Shown here in pieces: positions 32,140 through 40,015 of a stretch of DNA of 64,000 bases. This DNA is from AC-32 sp963788215 (GTDB taxonomy: Bacteria; Actinomycetota; Thermoleophilia; Gaiellales; Gaiellaceae): contig CAWBFX010000008.1 of assembly GCA_963788215.1 (NCBI GenBank), positions 186,001-250,000 of the forward strand, read 5' to 3'. The notes under the pieces are model-generated. The model was not told the origin of the DNA. It saw only the letters and a program-made list of their open reading frames with translations, and did no database searches. How positions within the stretch are numbered: position 1 is the first letter of the stretch; each line of letters begins with the position of its first letter. Position numbers and translations under genes: made by a program.

Positions 32140-33423
32140 GTGAGCAGGCAAAACCCGGTCCGCGAGGCTCTCGTCAGATACCTGGTCGCCGGCCTCGCCG
32201 CGGTCGTGCTGGTCGGGCTCCTCGGAGTGTGGCTGGTACGACGCGCCGGCCAGGCGGAGGCGATCCGCGACGCGAAGGACCAGACGCAGTTGTTCGCCCA
32301 CGGAAGCGTCGAGCCGGCCATCAGAGCCGGTCTCCTGACGGGCGACCCGCGCGCCCTGGCCGCGGTCGATCGCGTCGTCGAGGAGGGCTCCGTGAACGAC
32401 GAAGGCGTCGTGCGCGTGAAGATCTGGGACCGGTCGGGCCGGATCGTCTACTCCGACCAACCGAGCCTGATCGGATCCAGATACCACCTCGGCCCGGAGG
32501 ACCTTGCCGAGTTCAAGGGCGACAAGGCCCACGCCGAGGTAAGCGACCTGTCCAAGCCGGAGAACCGCTTCGAACGCCAGTACGGCAAGCTGCTCGAGGT
32601 CTATCTTCCGATCCAGACGCCGAGGGGTCTGCCTCTGCGCTACGAGGCTTACTACCGCTCGAGCTTCATCTCCGCGCGCGGACGCCGGATCCTGCGCGAG
32701 TTCGCGCCGCCGATGCTCGGCGGGCTCCTGTTGCTGGCGCTGATCCAGCTACCACTCGCCTGGTGGCTCGCGAGGCGCGTGCAGCGGGGCCAGGACGAGC
32801 GCGAGCGGCTCCTGCGCCGCGCGATCGAGGCTTCGGACGTCGAACGGCGGCGGATAGCGCGGGACCTCCACGACGGGGTCGTGCAGGACCTCGCCGCGGT
32901 CTCGTTCTCGCTGTCCGCAGCAGCGGAGGGCGCGCCGCCGCCCTATGACGCCGAGCTCCGTGAGGCGGCGTCCGAGACGCGGCACGGAATCGGCCAGCTG
33001 CGGACCCTGCTCGTCGACATCTACCCGCCCGAGCTGCACCGGGCCGGGCTCGAGGCGGCGCTCACGGACGTGCTCGCCTCGGCCTCGGCCCGTGGGCTGG
33101 AGACGGCGCTCGAGGTCGACCCGGACGCCGCCCTCGGCCGCGAGACGGAGGCGCTCTTCTTCCGCGTCGCCCAAGAGGCGATCCGCAACTCGGTCAAGCA
33201 CGCCGGCGCGAAGCACGTCCGCGTCTCGGTGCAGGCCGAGGACGGACGCGCGCGGCTCGAGGTCGACGACGACGGCCGCGGGTTCGACCCTGCGACCGCC
33301 GGCGCCGACGGCCACTTCGGCCTGCGCTCCGTCGAAGAGCTCGTTCGCGAGGCGGGAGGCCGGCTGGAGGTCGACTCGGCGCCCGGCGAGGGCGCGCGCG
33401 TCTCGGTCGAGGTCGGCACGTGA
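32140..33423 (+). CDS. Sensor histidine kinase, NarL-type (HisKA_3)
   Basis: A 427-aa two-component sensor. One membrane helix (about 10-30), an extracellular domain (about 35-185) with a YSDQPSLIGSRYHLGPEDLAEF stretch, a second helix (about 192-212), then a DHp domain with the phospho-accepting His in ARDLHDGVVQDLAAV (HisKA_3) and an HATPase domain with FFRVAQEAIRNSVKHAGA (N-box), DDDGRGFD (G1) and GHFGLRSVEELVREAGG (G2). It starts at GTG 32140. It overlaps the response-regulator gene (GTGA), so the two form one module. The stimulus is unknown. Confidence 0.88.
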   Translation: MSRQNPVREALVRYLVAGLAAVVLVGLLGVWLVRRAGQAEAIRDAKDQTQLFAHGSVEPAIRAGLLTGDPRALAAVDRVVEEGSVNDEGVVRVKIWDRSGRIVYSDQPSLIGSRYHLGPEDLAEFKGDKAHAEVSDLSKPENRFERQYGKLLEVYLPIQTPRGLPLRYEAYYRSSFISARGRRILREFAPPMLGGLLLLALIQLPLAWWLARRVQRGQDERERLLRRAIEASDVERRRIARDLHDGVVQDLAAVSFSLSAAAEGAPPPYDAELREAASETRHGIGQLRTLLVDIYPPELHRAGLEAALTDVLASASARGLETALEVDPDAALGRETEALFFRVAQEAIRNSVKHAGAKHVRVSVQAEDGRARLEVDDDGRGFDPATAGADGHFGLRSVEELVREAGGRLEVDSAPGEGARVSVEVGT

Positions 33424-34035
33424 TCCGCGTCCTACTCGTCGAAGACCACGGTCTCGTCCGCGCGGGGCTCGAGCGGCTCCTGTCGAGGGCCGAGGACGTC
33501 GAGGTCGTCGGAGGCGCGGCCGACGGAGCCGAGGCGATCCAGCTTGCCGCCGAGACGCAAGCCGGACGTCGTGCTGATGGACCTCTCGATGCCGAACGTC
33601 GACGGCGTCGAGGCGACGCGCGAGATCGTCGCGGCGACGCCCGACGCGCAGGTCGTCGTCCTCACGTCGGTGACCGACCGCGACCGGATCCTGGCCGCGC
33701 TCGACGCCGGCGCCGTGGGCTACCTGCTCAAGGACTCGGAGCCGGAGGTACTGGTCGAAGGCATCCGCTCCGCCGCGCGCGGCGAGTCGCCGCTCTCGCC
33801 CAAGGCCGCCCGGACCCTGCTGACCGCGCGCGCCGAGCGCGACCGGCCCGAGCTGAGCGACCGCGAGCGGGAGGTGCTGCACTGCGTCGCCGACGGGAAG
33901 CCGAACAAGCTGATCGCTCGCGAGCTCGGCATCAGCGAGAAGACCGTGAAGACGCACCTGACGCGCGTCTTTCAGCAGATCGGCGTGACCGACCGCACGC
34001 AGGCCGCGCTCTGGGCCCGCGAGAACGGCATCTAG
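33420..34035 (+). CDS. NarL-type response regulator, broken by a +1 frame shift
   Basis: The front (from 33420) encodes RVLLVEDHGLVRAGLERLLSRAEDVEVVGGAADGAEAIQLAAE, the acidic pocket of a receiver domain. The next conserved part, KPDVVLMDLSMPNVDGVEATREI with the phosphoacceptor Asp, is in the frame one base ahead (from 33544), and continues through TSVTDRDRILAALDAGAVGYLLKD to a LuxR-type helix-turn-helix (LSDREREVLHCVADGKPNKLIARELGISEKTVKTHLTRVFQQIGV) and stop 34035. One extra base near 33555-33558 joins them. It is a pseudogene, a consensus error, or a shifted read. Confidence 0.8.
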
Positions 34036-34041
34036 AAACGC

Positions 34042-34070
34042 CGAGACCGGAGGCGTGGCCTCCGGTCTCG
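34042..34070. terminator. Strong hairpin between convergent genes
   Basis: CGAGACCGGAGGC and GCCTCCGGTCTCG pair perfectly over 13 bp with a GTG loop. It sits between the convergent response regulator and the small secreted-protein gene and probably terminates both. The T-runs on either side are weak. Confidence 0.6.
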
Positions 34071-34093
34071 TCCCTTGGGGAGGGGCTCTTCAG

Positions 34094-34489
34094 TTAGAGG
34101 GCGAGTGCTGCGCGGCAGGTCTCGCCGGTCTGCAGCGACCTCGCCGTGGCGACGATCCGCGTGCCGGCGGCAGGGCCGGCGAGCAGGCGGCGAACCTCGA
34201 ACGAGCCGCTCGGCGCCATCGTCGTGCGGACGCCGCGGAAGACGGACTGGCCGTTGCGCGCGATGGTCACGCGCCAGCGCTTGCCGACGCGGTTCTGGTC
34301 GACCTCGAACTCGGTCTCGATCCGGCCGTCGTCGGACTTGGCCTTCAGCTTCCAGTGATGCCCGGCGCTGCAGGTGCCGGTCTTGATGATCCCGCGGCCG
34401 CCCTTGTGGCCGCTGGCGAGCGCGGTCGAGGCGAGCAGGGAAAGCATCCCGATCAGTGCTGCGATTCCGATGAGGCTGAGCTTCTTCAT
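34094..34489 (-). CDS. Small secreted protein of unknown function
   Basis: A 131-aa protein. A Sec signal peptide MKKLSLIGIAALIGMLSLLASTALA is followed by a His/Gly-rich linker and a beta-rich domain: HHWKLKAKSDDGRIETEFEVDQNRVGKRWRVTIARNGQSVFRG, then RIVATARSLQTGETCRAALAL. Two Cys could form a disulphide. A clear AAGGAGG ribosome site lies before ATG 34489. No family recognised. The paaD gene lies 95 nt upstream of its start, on the same strand. Confidence 0.65.
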   Translation of the reverse strand: MKKLSLIGIAALIGMLSLLASTALASGHKGGRGIIKTGTCSAGHHWKLKAKSDDGRIETEFEVDQNRVGKRWRVTIARNGQSVFRGVRTTMAPSGSFEVRRLLAGPAAGTRIVATARSLQTGETCRAALAL

Positions 34490-34584
34490 GTGTTCCTCCT
34501 TGCGGGGCTCGATGACTTCTGCAGGGTCGCAGCGCCCTGGTCCAGGCCGCAATGAGACATGGGTCCTACGACCCGCTCAGCCGC

Positions 34585-35091
34585 TCAGATGGTCTTGAAC
34601 TGCTCGAAAGGCTGCTTGCAGCTCCGGCAATAGCGGAGCGACCGGCACGGCGTCGGGCCGAAGATGTTCTCGAGGGCGGTGTCGTTCGAGCCGCAGTAGG
34701 GGCACCGGAACGCGTTCGACTCGAGCTGGACGATCGTCGGCCGGCCCGCCTCGCGCGGGGCCGGAGGCGCGAAGCCGGCCTCGCGGAGCTTCTCGCGGCC
34801 TTTCGCCGTGATCCGGTCGGTCGACCACGAGTCGTCGGTGATCACCTCGACGTCGGGCTCGCCGCCGAGCTCGGAAATCACAGCGGCCATCTGCGAGCGC
34901 ATCACCTCGAGGGCCGGGCAGCCGAGGAAGGTCGGCGTGAACTCGACGCGCACCTTCCCGTTCTCGACCTCGACGCCCCGCACCACGCCCAGGTCGACGA
35001 TCGAGATGACCGGGATCTCCGGGTCGGGCACCTCGGCGAGTGCCTCCCAGACGCGGGCCTCGGTCAGCACACGAGGTCCTTTCGCATCCAC
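34585..35091 (-). CDS. paaD: Phenylacetyl-CoA epoxidase subunit PaaD
   Basis: A 168-aa protein with two parts: a DUF59-type N-domain (about 8-85: VWEALAEVPDPEIPVISIVDLGVVRGVEVENGKVRVEFTPTFLGCPALEVMR) and a C-terminal zinc-ribbon-like part (FRCPYCGSNDTALENIFGPTPCRSLRYCRSCKQPFEQFK) with Cys pairs. PaaD supports iron-cluster assembly for the phenylacetyl-CoA monooxygenase. Its start lies within the end of the GNAT gene (28-nt overlap). It is the last paa gene seen; no paaE follows in the window. Confidence 0.9.
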   Translation of the reverse strand: MDAKGPRVLTEARVWEALAEVPDPEIPVISIVDLGVVRGVEVENGKVRVEFTPTFLGCPALEVMRSQMAAVISELGGEPDVEVITDDSWSTDRITAKGREKLREAGFAPPAPREAGRPTIVQLESNAFRCPYCGSNDTALENIFGPTPCRSLRYCRSCKQPFEQFKTI

Positions 35092-35531
35092 GAGCCGGGA
35101 TTCGGAACAGGTGCGCCGACGTACTTGAAGTCGTCGCGCGCGAACTCCTCGTAGCCGAGCCGCTCGTAGAGCCGCCGTGCGCGCGGGTTCGCGTCCTCGA
35201 CGCCGAGGACGATCGCGTTCAGTCCCCGGGCGCAGACGTGCTCCTCGGCCGTGGCCATCAGGGCCGTCCCGATCCCGCGGCTCTGCTGGTCCCTGCGTAC
35301 GGCAGCCGCGACCAGCACTGCCTCACCCGCCGTTGCCCGCGTCTCGAAGTCGAGGTGGAGCTTGCCGACGGGTGCGTCCTGCTCGTCGGTCGCGACGAGG
35401 ATCGTGCACGCCGACGAGCCCCGGGCGAACTGCTGGCGGCAGTACTCGAGGTGGTCGGGGCCGCCGAAGGCGTGGAAGTGCTCGAGGTCGCGCTCCTCGC
35501 AGAGCCGGATCGGCACCGCCTGGATTACCAC
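35064..35531 (-). CDS. GNAT-family N-acetyltransferase in the paa operon
   Basis: A 155-aa acetyltransferase: IRLCEERDLEHFHAFGGPDHLEYCRQQFARG, AVRRDQQSRGIGTALMATAEEH (the R/Q-x-x-G-x-G/A acetyl-CoA loop) and VEDANPRARRLYERLGYEEF, the GNAT C-terminal motif. GTG start by 7-nt overlap with the paaC stop, and its 3' end overlaps paaD. This puts it inside the epoxidase operon, which is unusual: I know of no acetyltransferase in the core paa set. It might modify a component or be a passenger. Confidence 0.8.
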   Translation of the reverse strand: MVIQAVPIRLCEERDLEHFHAFGGPDHLEYCRQQFARGSSACTILVATDEQDAPVGKLHLDFETRATAGEAVLVAAAVRRDQQSRGIGTALMATAEEHVCARGLNAIVLGVEDANPRARRLYERLGYEEFARDDFKYVGAPVPNPGSWMRKDLVC

Positions 35532-36094
35532 GTCGCCCCCGGCACCGAGCGCCGGACCTCGGTCATCTGCTCCCAGATCTCTGCCAGCTCGGGCGTGTGG
35601 GCGTCGCGGCGCTCGACCAGCGGGCGGAGCTCCTCGAGCGCGGCCTGGTAGCGCGGCTCGTCCTTCAACCGCTCGTGCCACATCTCGGCGTGGAGGCGGT
35701 GGTAGGCCTCCTCGCGGTCGATCTTGGCCGCGAGCCCTGCGAGCTCCTCGTCGCCGCTCTCCTTCAGCCGTGCGAGCCGCTCGGCATCGGCGCGTTCGTA
35801 GAGGACGTGACGCGCGATCGTGCGCTCCCATTCCGGGAGCCGCAGCTCGACCAGCTCGGAGCAGCGGTACTCCTCCGGCTTGCGGTCGAACGCGAGCTCG
35901 TCGGCGGTCGTGCCGAGGTCGCGCGCGGCGAGCTCGTACAGCGCCCGCGCGTGGCCGACCTCGTTCTGCGCGATCGACGAGAAGGCGACGTCCTCCTCGA
36001 GAAACGGCGCGATCCCGGTCCACTCCGAGTCGCGCCAGCCGAGGATCAGCTCGTCGTCAGCTATCTCGAGGAGCAGTGACGCCCGCTCGCTCAC
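35525..36094 (-). CDS. paaC: Phenylacetyl-CoA epoxidase subunit PaaC (short form)
   Basis: A 189-aa ferritin-like protein, the structural partner of the catalytic PaaA. It has LLEIADDELILGWRDSEWTG, FSSIAQNEVGHARALYELA and AAKIDREEAYHRLHAEMWHERL, the four-helix frame. The C-terminus EMTEVRRSVPGATW matches the normal PaaC end. E. coli PaaC is about 248 aa; here a mid-to-late segment of some 55 residues is missing. It overlaps paaB upstream and the GNAT gene downstream. Confidence 0.85.
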   Translation of the reverse strand: MSERASLLLEIADDELILGWRDSEWTGIAPFLEEDVAFSSIAQNEVGHARALYELAARDLGTTADELAFDRKPEEYRCSELVELRLPEWERTIARHVLYERADAERLARLKESGDEELAGLAAKIDREEAYHRLHAEMWHERLKDEPRYQAALEELRPLVERRDAHTPELAEIWEQMTEVRRSVPGATW

Positions 36095-36350
36095 GCGCCT
36101 CCTTCAGCTTCTGCTTCAGCGGATACCCGTCGACGCGGTGGTAGTTCCGATTCAGCTCGTCGACGAAGTCCTCGATCGGGTGGATCTGGTCGCGCGGGAC
36201 GACCCAGAGCGCCGCCGACTCGCCGCGCCGGCCGTATTGCTCCCGGGCGTAGATCTCGGCGAACGCCTCGTCTGGTGCCGCGACCGAGCCCGCGTGCTGG
36301 AACGCCTGGCCCTTCCGCTCCTGCCGGAAGACCTCCCAGATGTTGGTCAC
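36057..36350 (-). CDS. paaB: Phenylacetyl-CoA epoxidase subunit PaaB
   Basis: A 97-aa protein with WEVFRQERKGQAFQHAGSVAAPDEAFAEIYAREQYGRRGESAALWVVPRDQI, the conserved PaaB core that bridges PaaAC units. GTG 36350 is chosen because the protein normally starts at TNIWEVF. A palindromic element lies in the 38-nt gap between the paaA stop and this start. Its 3' end overlaps the paaC start by 38 nt. Confidence 0.9.
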   Translation of the reverse strand: MTNIWEVFRQERKGQAFQHAGSVAAPDEAFAEIYAREQYGRRGESAALWVVPRDQIHPIEDFVDELNRNYHRVDGYPLKQKLKEARERAGVTAPRDS

Positions 36351-36364
36351 TGCGCGTTCACCCA

Positions 36365-36387
36365 CCAAGTAACACTGTGTTACAAGG
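36365..36387. repeat. Palindromic element, copy 2
   Basis: GTAACACTGTGTTAC (36369-36383) with the same CCAA and AAGG flanks as copy 1 at 10674-10696. Here it lies in the paaA-paaB gap, on the opposite strand relative to the genes. Confidence 0.7.
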
Positions 36388-36388
36388 C

Positions 36389-37291
36389 TCAGGCGGCTTC
36401 GGGGAGAACGATCGACCGGATCCAGGCGCTGTTCTCCCGCGCCTTCCGCCGGAGATCGAGCCGGTCTTCCGTCTTCGGCCCGTGGCCGGTGACGACCGAC
36501 ATCAGCTCGTCCCAATCGGGCTCGGTGTAGTGCCAGCGGCCGGTCTCCTCGTCCTTGCGCAGCTCCGGGTCGGGCACGGTCAGCCCGAGCTCCCAGATCT
36601 GCGGGACGTAACCGTCGAGGAACTGCTGCCGCGCCTCGTCGTTGCCCTGGCTCTTGATCCGCCACTGGAACATCGGGTCGTCTTCCGGCGGGATCGGGTT
36701 GCCGTGGAACTGCATCAGCGGGCCCCACCAGCGGTTGAGCGCCTCCTGCACCAGCTCGCGCTGCTCGTCGGTGCCGAGCATCAGCGTGAGGATGACGTCG
36801 CGGCCGTGGAGGATGTGGAACGACTCCTCCCAGCAGATCTTCTTCATGATCCGCGCGTACGGCGCGTACGAGCACTTGAGCAGCGCCTTCTGGCTGATGA
36901 TCGCGGCCGCGTCGACGAGCCACGCGATCACGCCCACGTCGCCCCACGTCTTCGTGGGGTAATGAAAGACATTATGGAACTTCGACTTGCCCGAGATCAG
37001 GTCGTCGAGACACTGCTCGCGGGGCTTGCCGAGGTCCTCGACAACGCGATAAATCAGTTGGGCGTGCCCAACCTCGTCCTGCACCTTCGCGGTGAGGGCG
37101 AGCTTGCGCTGCAGCGTGGGTGCGCGGAGGATCCACTCGCGCTCCGGAAGCACGCCCATCAGCTCCGAATTGCCGTGCATCTCGATGAACTTGCGCAGGC
37201 GCGCGCGGTACTCGTCAGGCATCCAGTCGTCGGTCTCGACCTGGCCGCCAGACTGCACGTACTCGAGGAAATCCTGCTCGCGCTGCTCCAT
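36389..37291 (-). CDS. paaA: Phenylacetyl-CoA epoxidase catalytic subunit PaaA
   Basis: A 300-aa carboxylate-bridged di-iron monooxygenase subunit that adds oxygen across the phenylacetyl-CoA ring. Iron-ligand stretches VQDEVGHAQLIYRVVED (E-x-x-H) and ICWEESFHILHGRDVILTLM (second E-x-x-H) are intact, as is KPREQCLDDLISGKSKFHNVFHYPTKTWGD. The length fits the usual 300-310 aa. A GGGAGG ribosome site precedes the ATG. First gene of a minus-strand paaABC-GNAT-paaD operon. Confidence 0.93.
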   Translation of the reverse strand: MEQREQDFLEYVQSGGQVETDDWMPDEYRARLRKFIEMHGNSELMGVLPEREWILRAPTLQRKLALTAKVQDEVGHAQLIYRVVEDLGKPREQCLDDLISGKSKFHNVFHYPTKTWGDVGVIAWLVDAAAIISQKALLKCSYAPYARIMKKICWEESFHILHGRDVILTLMLGTDEQRELVQEALNRWWGPLMQFHGNPIPPEDDPMFQWRIKSQGNDEARQQFLDGYVPQIWELGLTVPDPELRKDEETGRWHYTEPDWDELMSVVTGHGPKTEDRLDLRRKARENSAWIRSIVLPEAA

Positions 37292-37306
37292 CGGCGTCCT
37301 CCCAAC

Positions 37307-37323
37307 CGAACGATCGTTAGGCT
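37307..37323. promoter_or_regulatory. PaaR-like operator overlapping a -10
   Basis: CGAACGATCGTTAG (37307-37320) fits the CNAACGNNCGTTNG form I recall for the PaaR operator of Thermus thermophilus. It lies between paaA and the divergent oxidoreductase, and its end overlaps TAGGCT (37318-37323), the likely -10 of that gene (9 nt before ATG 37333). The nearby TetR gene (38070) is the candidate repressor. Confidence 0.6.
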
Positions 37324-37332
37324 GGAAGTGTA

Positions 37333-38073
37333 ATGGCGGACCGGCTGATCGGGCTCCTTCACCCGGGCCAGATGGGAGCCGCCGTCGGCGCGGTGCTCAG
37401 GGACCGCGGCCACCGGGTCGTCTGGGCCTCCGAGGGGCGCAGCGAGGAGACGCGAGCGCGCGCCGCCGAGGCGGGGCTCGAGGACGTCGGCTCGGTCGAG
37501 GCCGTCGCGGAGAGCGAGTTCGTCTTTTCGATCTGCCCGCCGCATGCGGCGCTCGAGGTCGCCGGTGGGCTCGGGAGCTTCGGCGGCGTCTACGTCGACG
37601 CCAACGCTGTCGCGCCGGCAACCGCGGCGAAGGTCGGGGGCCTCGTAGGCCGATTCGTGGACGGCGGCATCGTGGGCTCGCCTCCACGCGAGGCCGGCAC
37701 CACGCGCCTGTATCTCTCCGGCGACGAGGCACCGGCGGTGGCCGAGCTCTTCGCAGGCTCGGTGCTCGACGCGCGGGTCGTCACGAGCGCGTCGGCAGTG
37801 AAGATGGTCTATGCGGGGTGGACGAAGGGCTCGGCCGCATTGCTGCTCGCGATCCGCGAGCTCGCCCGGCGCGAGGGCGTGGAGGGGACGCTGCTCGAGG
37901 AGTGGGCACTGTCGATCCCGGATCTCCCCGAGCGCTCGGAGCGCGCGGCGCGCTCGGCAGACGCGAAGGGCTGGCGCTGGGTCGGCGAGATGGAGGAGAT
38001 CGCCGCGACCTTCGAGGCGAACGGCCTCCCGGGAGGCTTCCATCACGCGGCAGCGGAGGTCTTCCGCCGGTGA
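37333..38073 (+). CDS. NAD-binding oxidoreductase with DUF1932 C-terminal domain
   Basis: A 246-aa protein of the 6-phosphogluconate/beta-hydroxyacid dehydrogenase type. The Rossmann motif is IGLLHPGQMGAAVG (residues 6-19), and VDANAVAPATAAKV and VDGGIVGSPPREAG are the family substrate loops, with the C-terminal helical domain of DUF1932 (KMVYAGWTKGSAALLLAIRELARREG). Divergent from paaA across the operator and one base short of the TetR gene (GTGA overlap). Could process a hydroxyacid in the pathway; substrate unknown. Confidence 0.75.
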   Translation: MADRLIGLLHPGQMGAAVGAVLRDRGHRVVWASEGRSEETRARAAEAGLEDVGSVEAVAESEFVFSICPPHAALEVAGGLGSFGGVYVDANAVAPATAAKVGGLVGRFVDGGIVGSPPREAGTTRLYLSGDEAPAVAELFAGSVLDARVVTSASAVKMVYAGWTKGSAALLLAIRELARREGVEGTLLEEWALSIPDLPERSERAARSADAKGWRWVGEMEEIAATFEANGLPGGFHHAAAEVFRR

Positions 38074-38642
38074 GCGCGCGCCGCGACGAGCTCACCCGCC
38101 AGGCCGCCCGCCTGTTCGCGCAGAAGGGTTACCACGGCACCTCGATCGGCGAGATCGCGGAGGCGCTGGGCGTGCAGAAGGCGTCGCTCTACGCGCACAT
38201 CGAGTCGAAGCAGGACCTTCTCTACGCGACGATGCGCGAGGGCGCGTCGGCCTTCCACGCGGGGCTGGACGCGATTCCCGAGGAGCTGCCGGCGACGGAG
38301 AAGATCCGGCTCGCGCTCCGCTCGCACCTGCGGGTCGTCGCCGACCAGCTCGACGTCGCGACCGTCTTCGTCCAGGAGTGGCGCTACCTCGAGGGCGAGC
38401 GGCGGGACGAGATCCTGGGCGAGCGGCGGCGCTACGAGGAGCGGATCAAGGCGCTCTTCCGCGAGGGCCGCGAGCTCGGCGATCTCCGCAGCGACCTCGA
38501 CGACGCAACGGCCGCGCTGCTCGCGCTCTCGGCCGCGAACTGGGCCTACACGTGGCTCCAGCCCGGGCGCGACACGGACGAGCTCGCCGACCGCTTCTAC
38601 GCGCTATTGGTCGACGGCATGCGCGGATACGCGACACCCTGA
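38070..38642 (+). CDS. TetR-family regulator, candidate PaaR
   Basis: A 190-aa regulator. DNA-binding helix-turn-helix at about 5-50 (LTRQAARLFAQKGYHGTSIGEIAEALGVQKASLYAHIESKQDLLYA) and a ligand-binding helical domain with FVQEWRYLEGERRDEILGERRRYEERIKALFREGRELG. It is coupled by GTGA to the oxidoreductase gene, divergent from paaABC. The PaaR-like operator in the divergent gap makes it the likely phenylacetyl-CoA-responsive repressor, by position and family; not shown. Confidence 0.85.
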   Translation: MSARRDELTRQAARLFAQKGYHGTSIGEIAEALGVQKASLYAHIESKQDLLYATMREGASAFHAGLDAIPEELPATEKIRLALRSHLRVVADQLDVATVFVQEWRYLEGERRDEILGERRRYEERIKALFREGRELGDLRSDLDDATAALLALSAANWAYTWLQPGRDTDELADRFYALLVDGMRGYATP

Positions 38643-38693
38643 GCCCGCGCGCTCACGGCAGGGTCTGGGGACTCGGCGCCGAAGCGGCGGACT

Positions 38694-39059
38694 GTGCCCC
38701 CGGCGCCTGACAACAGCGTGGAAGACGCACTCCGTCGTACCCGCCTCGCCAACGAGCGGACGTACCTCGCGTGGTGGCGCACCGGGCTGACCACCATCGC
38801 CGTCAGCCTCGCCGCTGGAAAGCTCGTGCCCGAGCTCTCGAGCGGCGCCGCCTGGCCGTTCGAGGTGATCGGGATCGCGTTCGGCCTGGTCGGCGTCTGC
38901 ATGATCGCCTACGCCTACGATCGCCAGAAGCGCGTCGAGGAGGCGCTCGACCGCGGTGACTACGCGCCGTTCGACCGGCGCGCCGGTCTCGTCTTCAGCG
39001 CAATCGGCGTGCTGCTCGGGCTCGGGACGATCGTGATCATCCTTGCGCAGTCGCCCTAG
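38694..39059 (+). CDS. DUF202 (YidH-family) membrane protein
   Basis: A 121-aa protein with three membrane helices and the DUF202 signature RTRLANERTYLAWWRTGLTTIAVSLAAGKLVPEL near the N-terminus, then DRQKRVEEALDRGDYAPFDRRAGLVFSAIGVLLGLGTIVI. The family is an inner-membrane protein of unknown function. GTG start at 38694. It converges on the FGE gene with a 3-nt gap. Confidence 0.8.
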   Translation: MPPAPDNSVEDALRRTRLANERTYLAWWRTGLTTIAVSLAAGKLVPELSSGAAWPFEVIGIAFGLVGVCMIAYAYDRQKRVEEALDRGDYAPFDRRAGLVFSAIGVLLGLGTIVIILAQSP

Positions 39060-39062
39060 CGA

Positions 39063-40004
39063 CTACGCACGGACGACGCACCGAAAGCCGATATGGCCGG
39101 TCGAGGTATCGACGGCCTCGCCCTGCCGCGCGGCGGGCCGATACCGGAGGCAGTAGTTCGGGGCACAGAGGTGCGAGCCGCCCTTGATCACTCGGCGCGG
39201 GATCGTCTCGCCGGCCGCGTAGCTCCCTCCGTCGCTCGAGACCCGAGGATTCCTTGGCACGCAACACGGCTTCTCGACCTCGTCCGGATGACGTTGCGCG
39301 AAGAAGTCGGTCGTCCACTCCCACACGTTCCCCGTCATGTCGTAGAGGCCGTAGCCATTCGGTGGAAACGAGCCGACGGGCGAGGTTCCCTCGAACCCGT
39401 CGAGCTTCAGGTTCTGCCACGGGAACTCGCCCTGCCAGGTGTTCGCCATCGGCTTCCCGTCGGGGAAGTGCTCGTCGCCCCAGGCGAAGGTTGCGCCGTC
39501 GAGGCCGCCGCGGGCCGCGTACTCCCACTCGGCCTCGGTCGGCAGCTCCTTGCCGGCCCAGTTCGCGTAGGCAGCCGCGTCGTCGTAGGCCACCTGCACG
39601 ACCGGATGACGGTCACGGCCGTTGACGGTGGTGCCCGGGCCGCCGGGCCGCTTCCAGTACGCACCGGGCACGTAGCTCCACCAGTTCCGGAAGTTGCGCA
39701 GATCGACCGGGCCGGCCGTCTTGTGGAAGACGAGTGCTCCGGGGACAAGCGACTCCGGATCGGCGCCCGGGAAGTCGGCCGGGTCGAGTGGCCGCTCGCA
39801 GAAGGTGACGTAGCCGGTCTCCCGCACGAAGCGGCGGAAGTCGGCCGCGGTCACCGGATGCTCGTCCATCCAGAAGCCGTCCACGGCTACGCGGTGAACC
39901 GGCCGCTCTTCCGGATAGAAGTCCTCAGAGCCCATCAGGAACGTGCCGCCGGAGACCCAGCGCATCTTCTCGGTCCTGCTCTTCGTGCTCGGCGCTGATG
40001 CCAT
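39063..40004 (-). CDS. Formylglycine-generating enzyme (FGE, SUMF1 family)
   Basis: A 313-aa copper-dependent oxidase-fold protein that converts a Cys of a sulfatase into formylglycine. It starts MRWVSGGTFLMGSEDFYPEERPVHRVAVDGFWMDEHPVTAADFRRFV, and the active pair is in GGSHLCAPNYCLRYRPAARQG (two Cys five apart), as required for FGE activity. The ATG at 40004 gives the expected length. It is coded just after the sulfatase, 11 nt away, and almost surely activates it. No signal peptide, so cytosolic. Confidence 0.92.
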   Translation of the reverse strand: MASAPSTKSRTEKMRWVSGGTFLMGSEDFYPEERPVHRVAVDGFWMDEHPVTAADFRRFVRETGYVTFCERPLDPADFPGADPESLVPGALVFHKTAGPVDLRNFRNWWSYVPGAYWKRPGGPGTTVNGRDRHPVVQVAYDDAAAYANWAGKELPTEAEWEYAARGGLDGATFAWGDEHFPDGKPMANTWQGEFPWQNLKLDGFEGTSPVGSFPPNGYGLYDMTGNVWEWTTDFFAQRHPDEVEKPCCVPRNPRVSSDGGSYAAGETIPRRVIKGGSHLCAPNYCLRYRPAARQGEAVDTSTGHIGFRCVVRA

Positions 40005-40015
40005 GCGCTCGCGCG

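Noticed and set aside
35064..36023. A 319-codon frame fusing an N-terminal extension to the GNAT protein
   Set aside because: The extension is the PaaC gene read out of frame.
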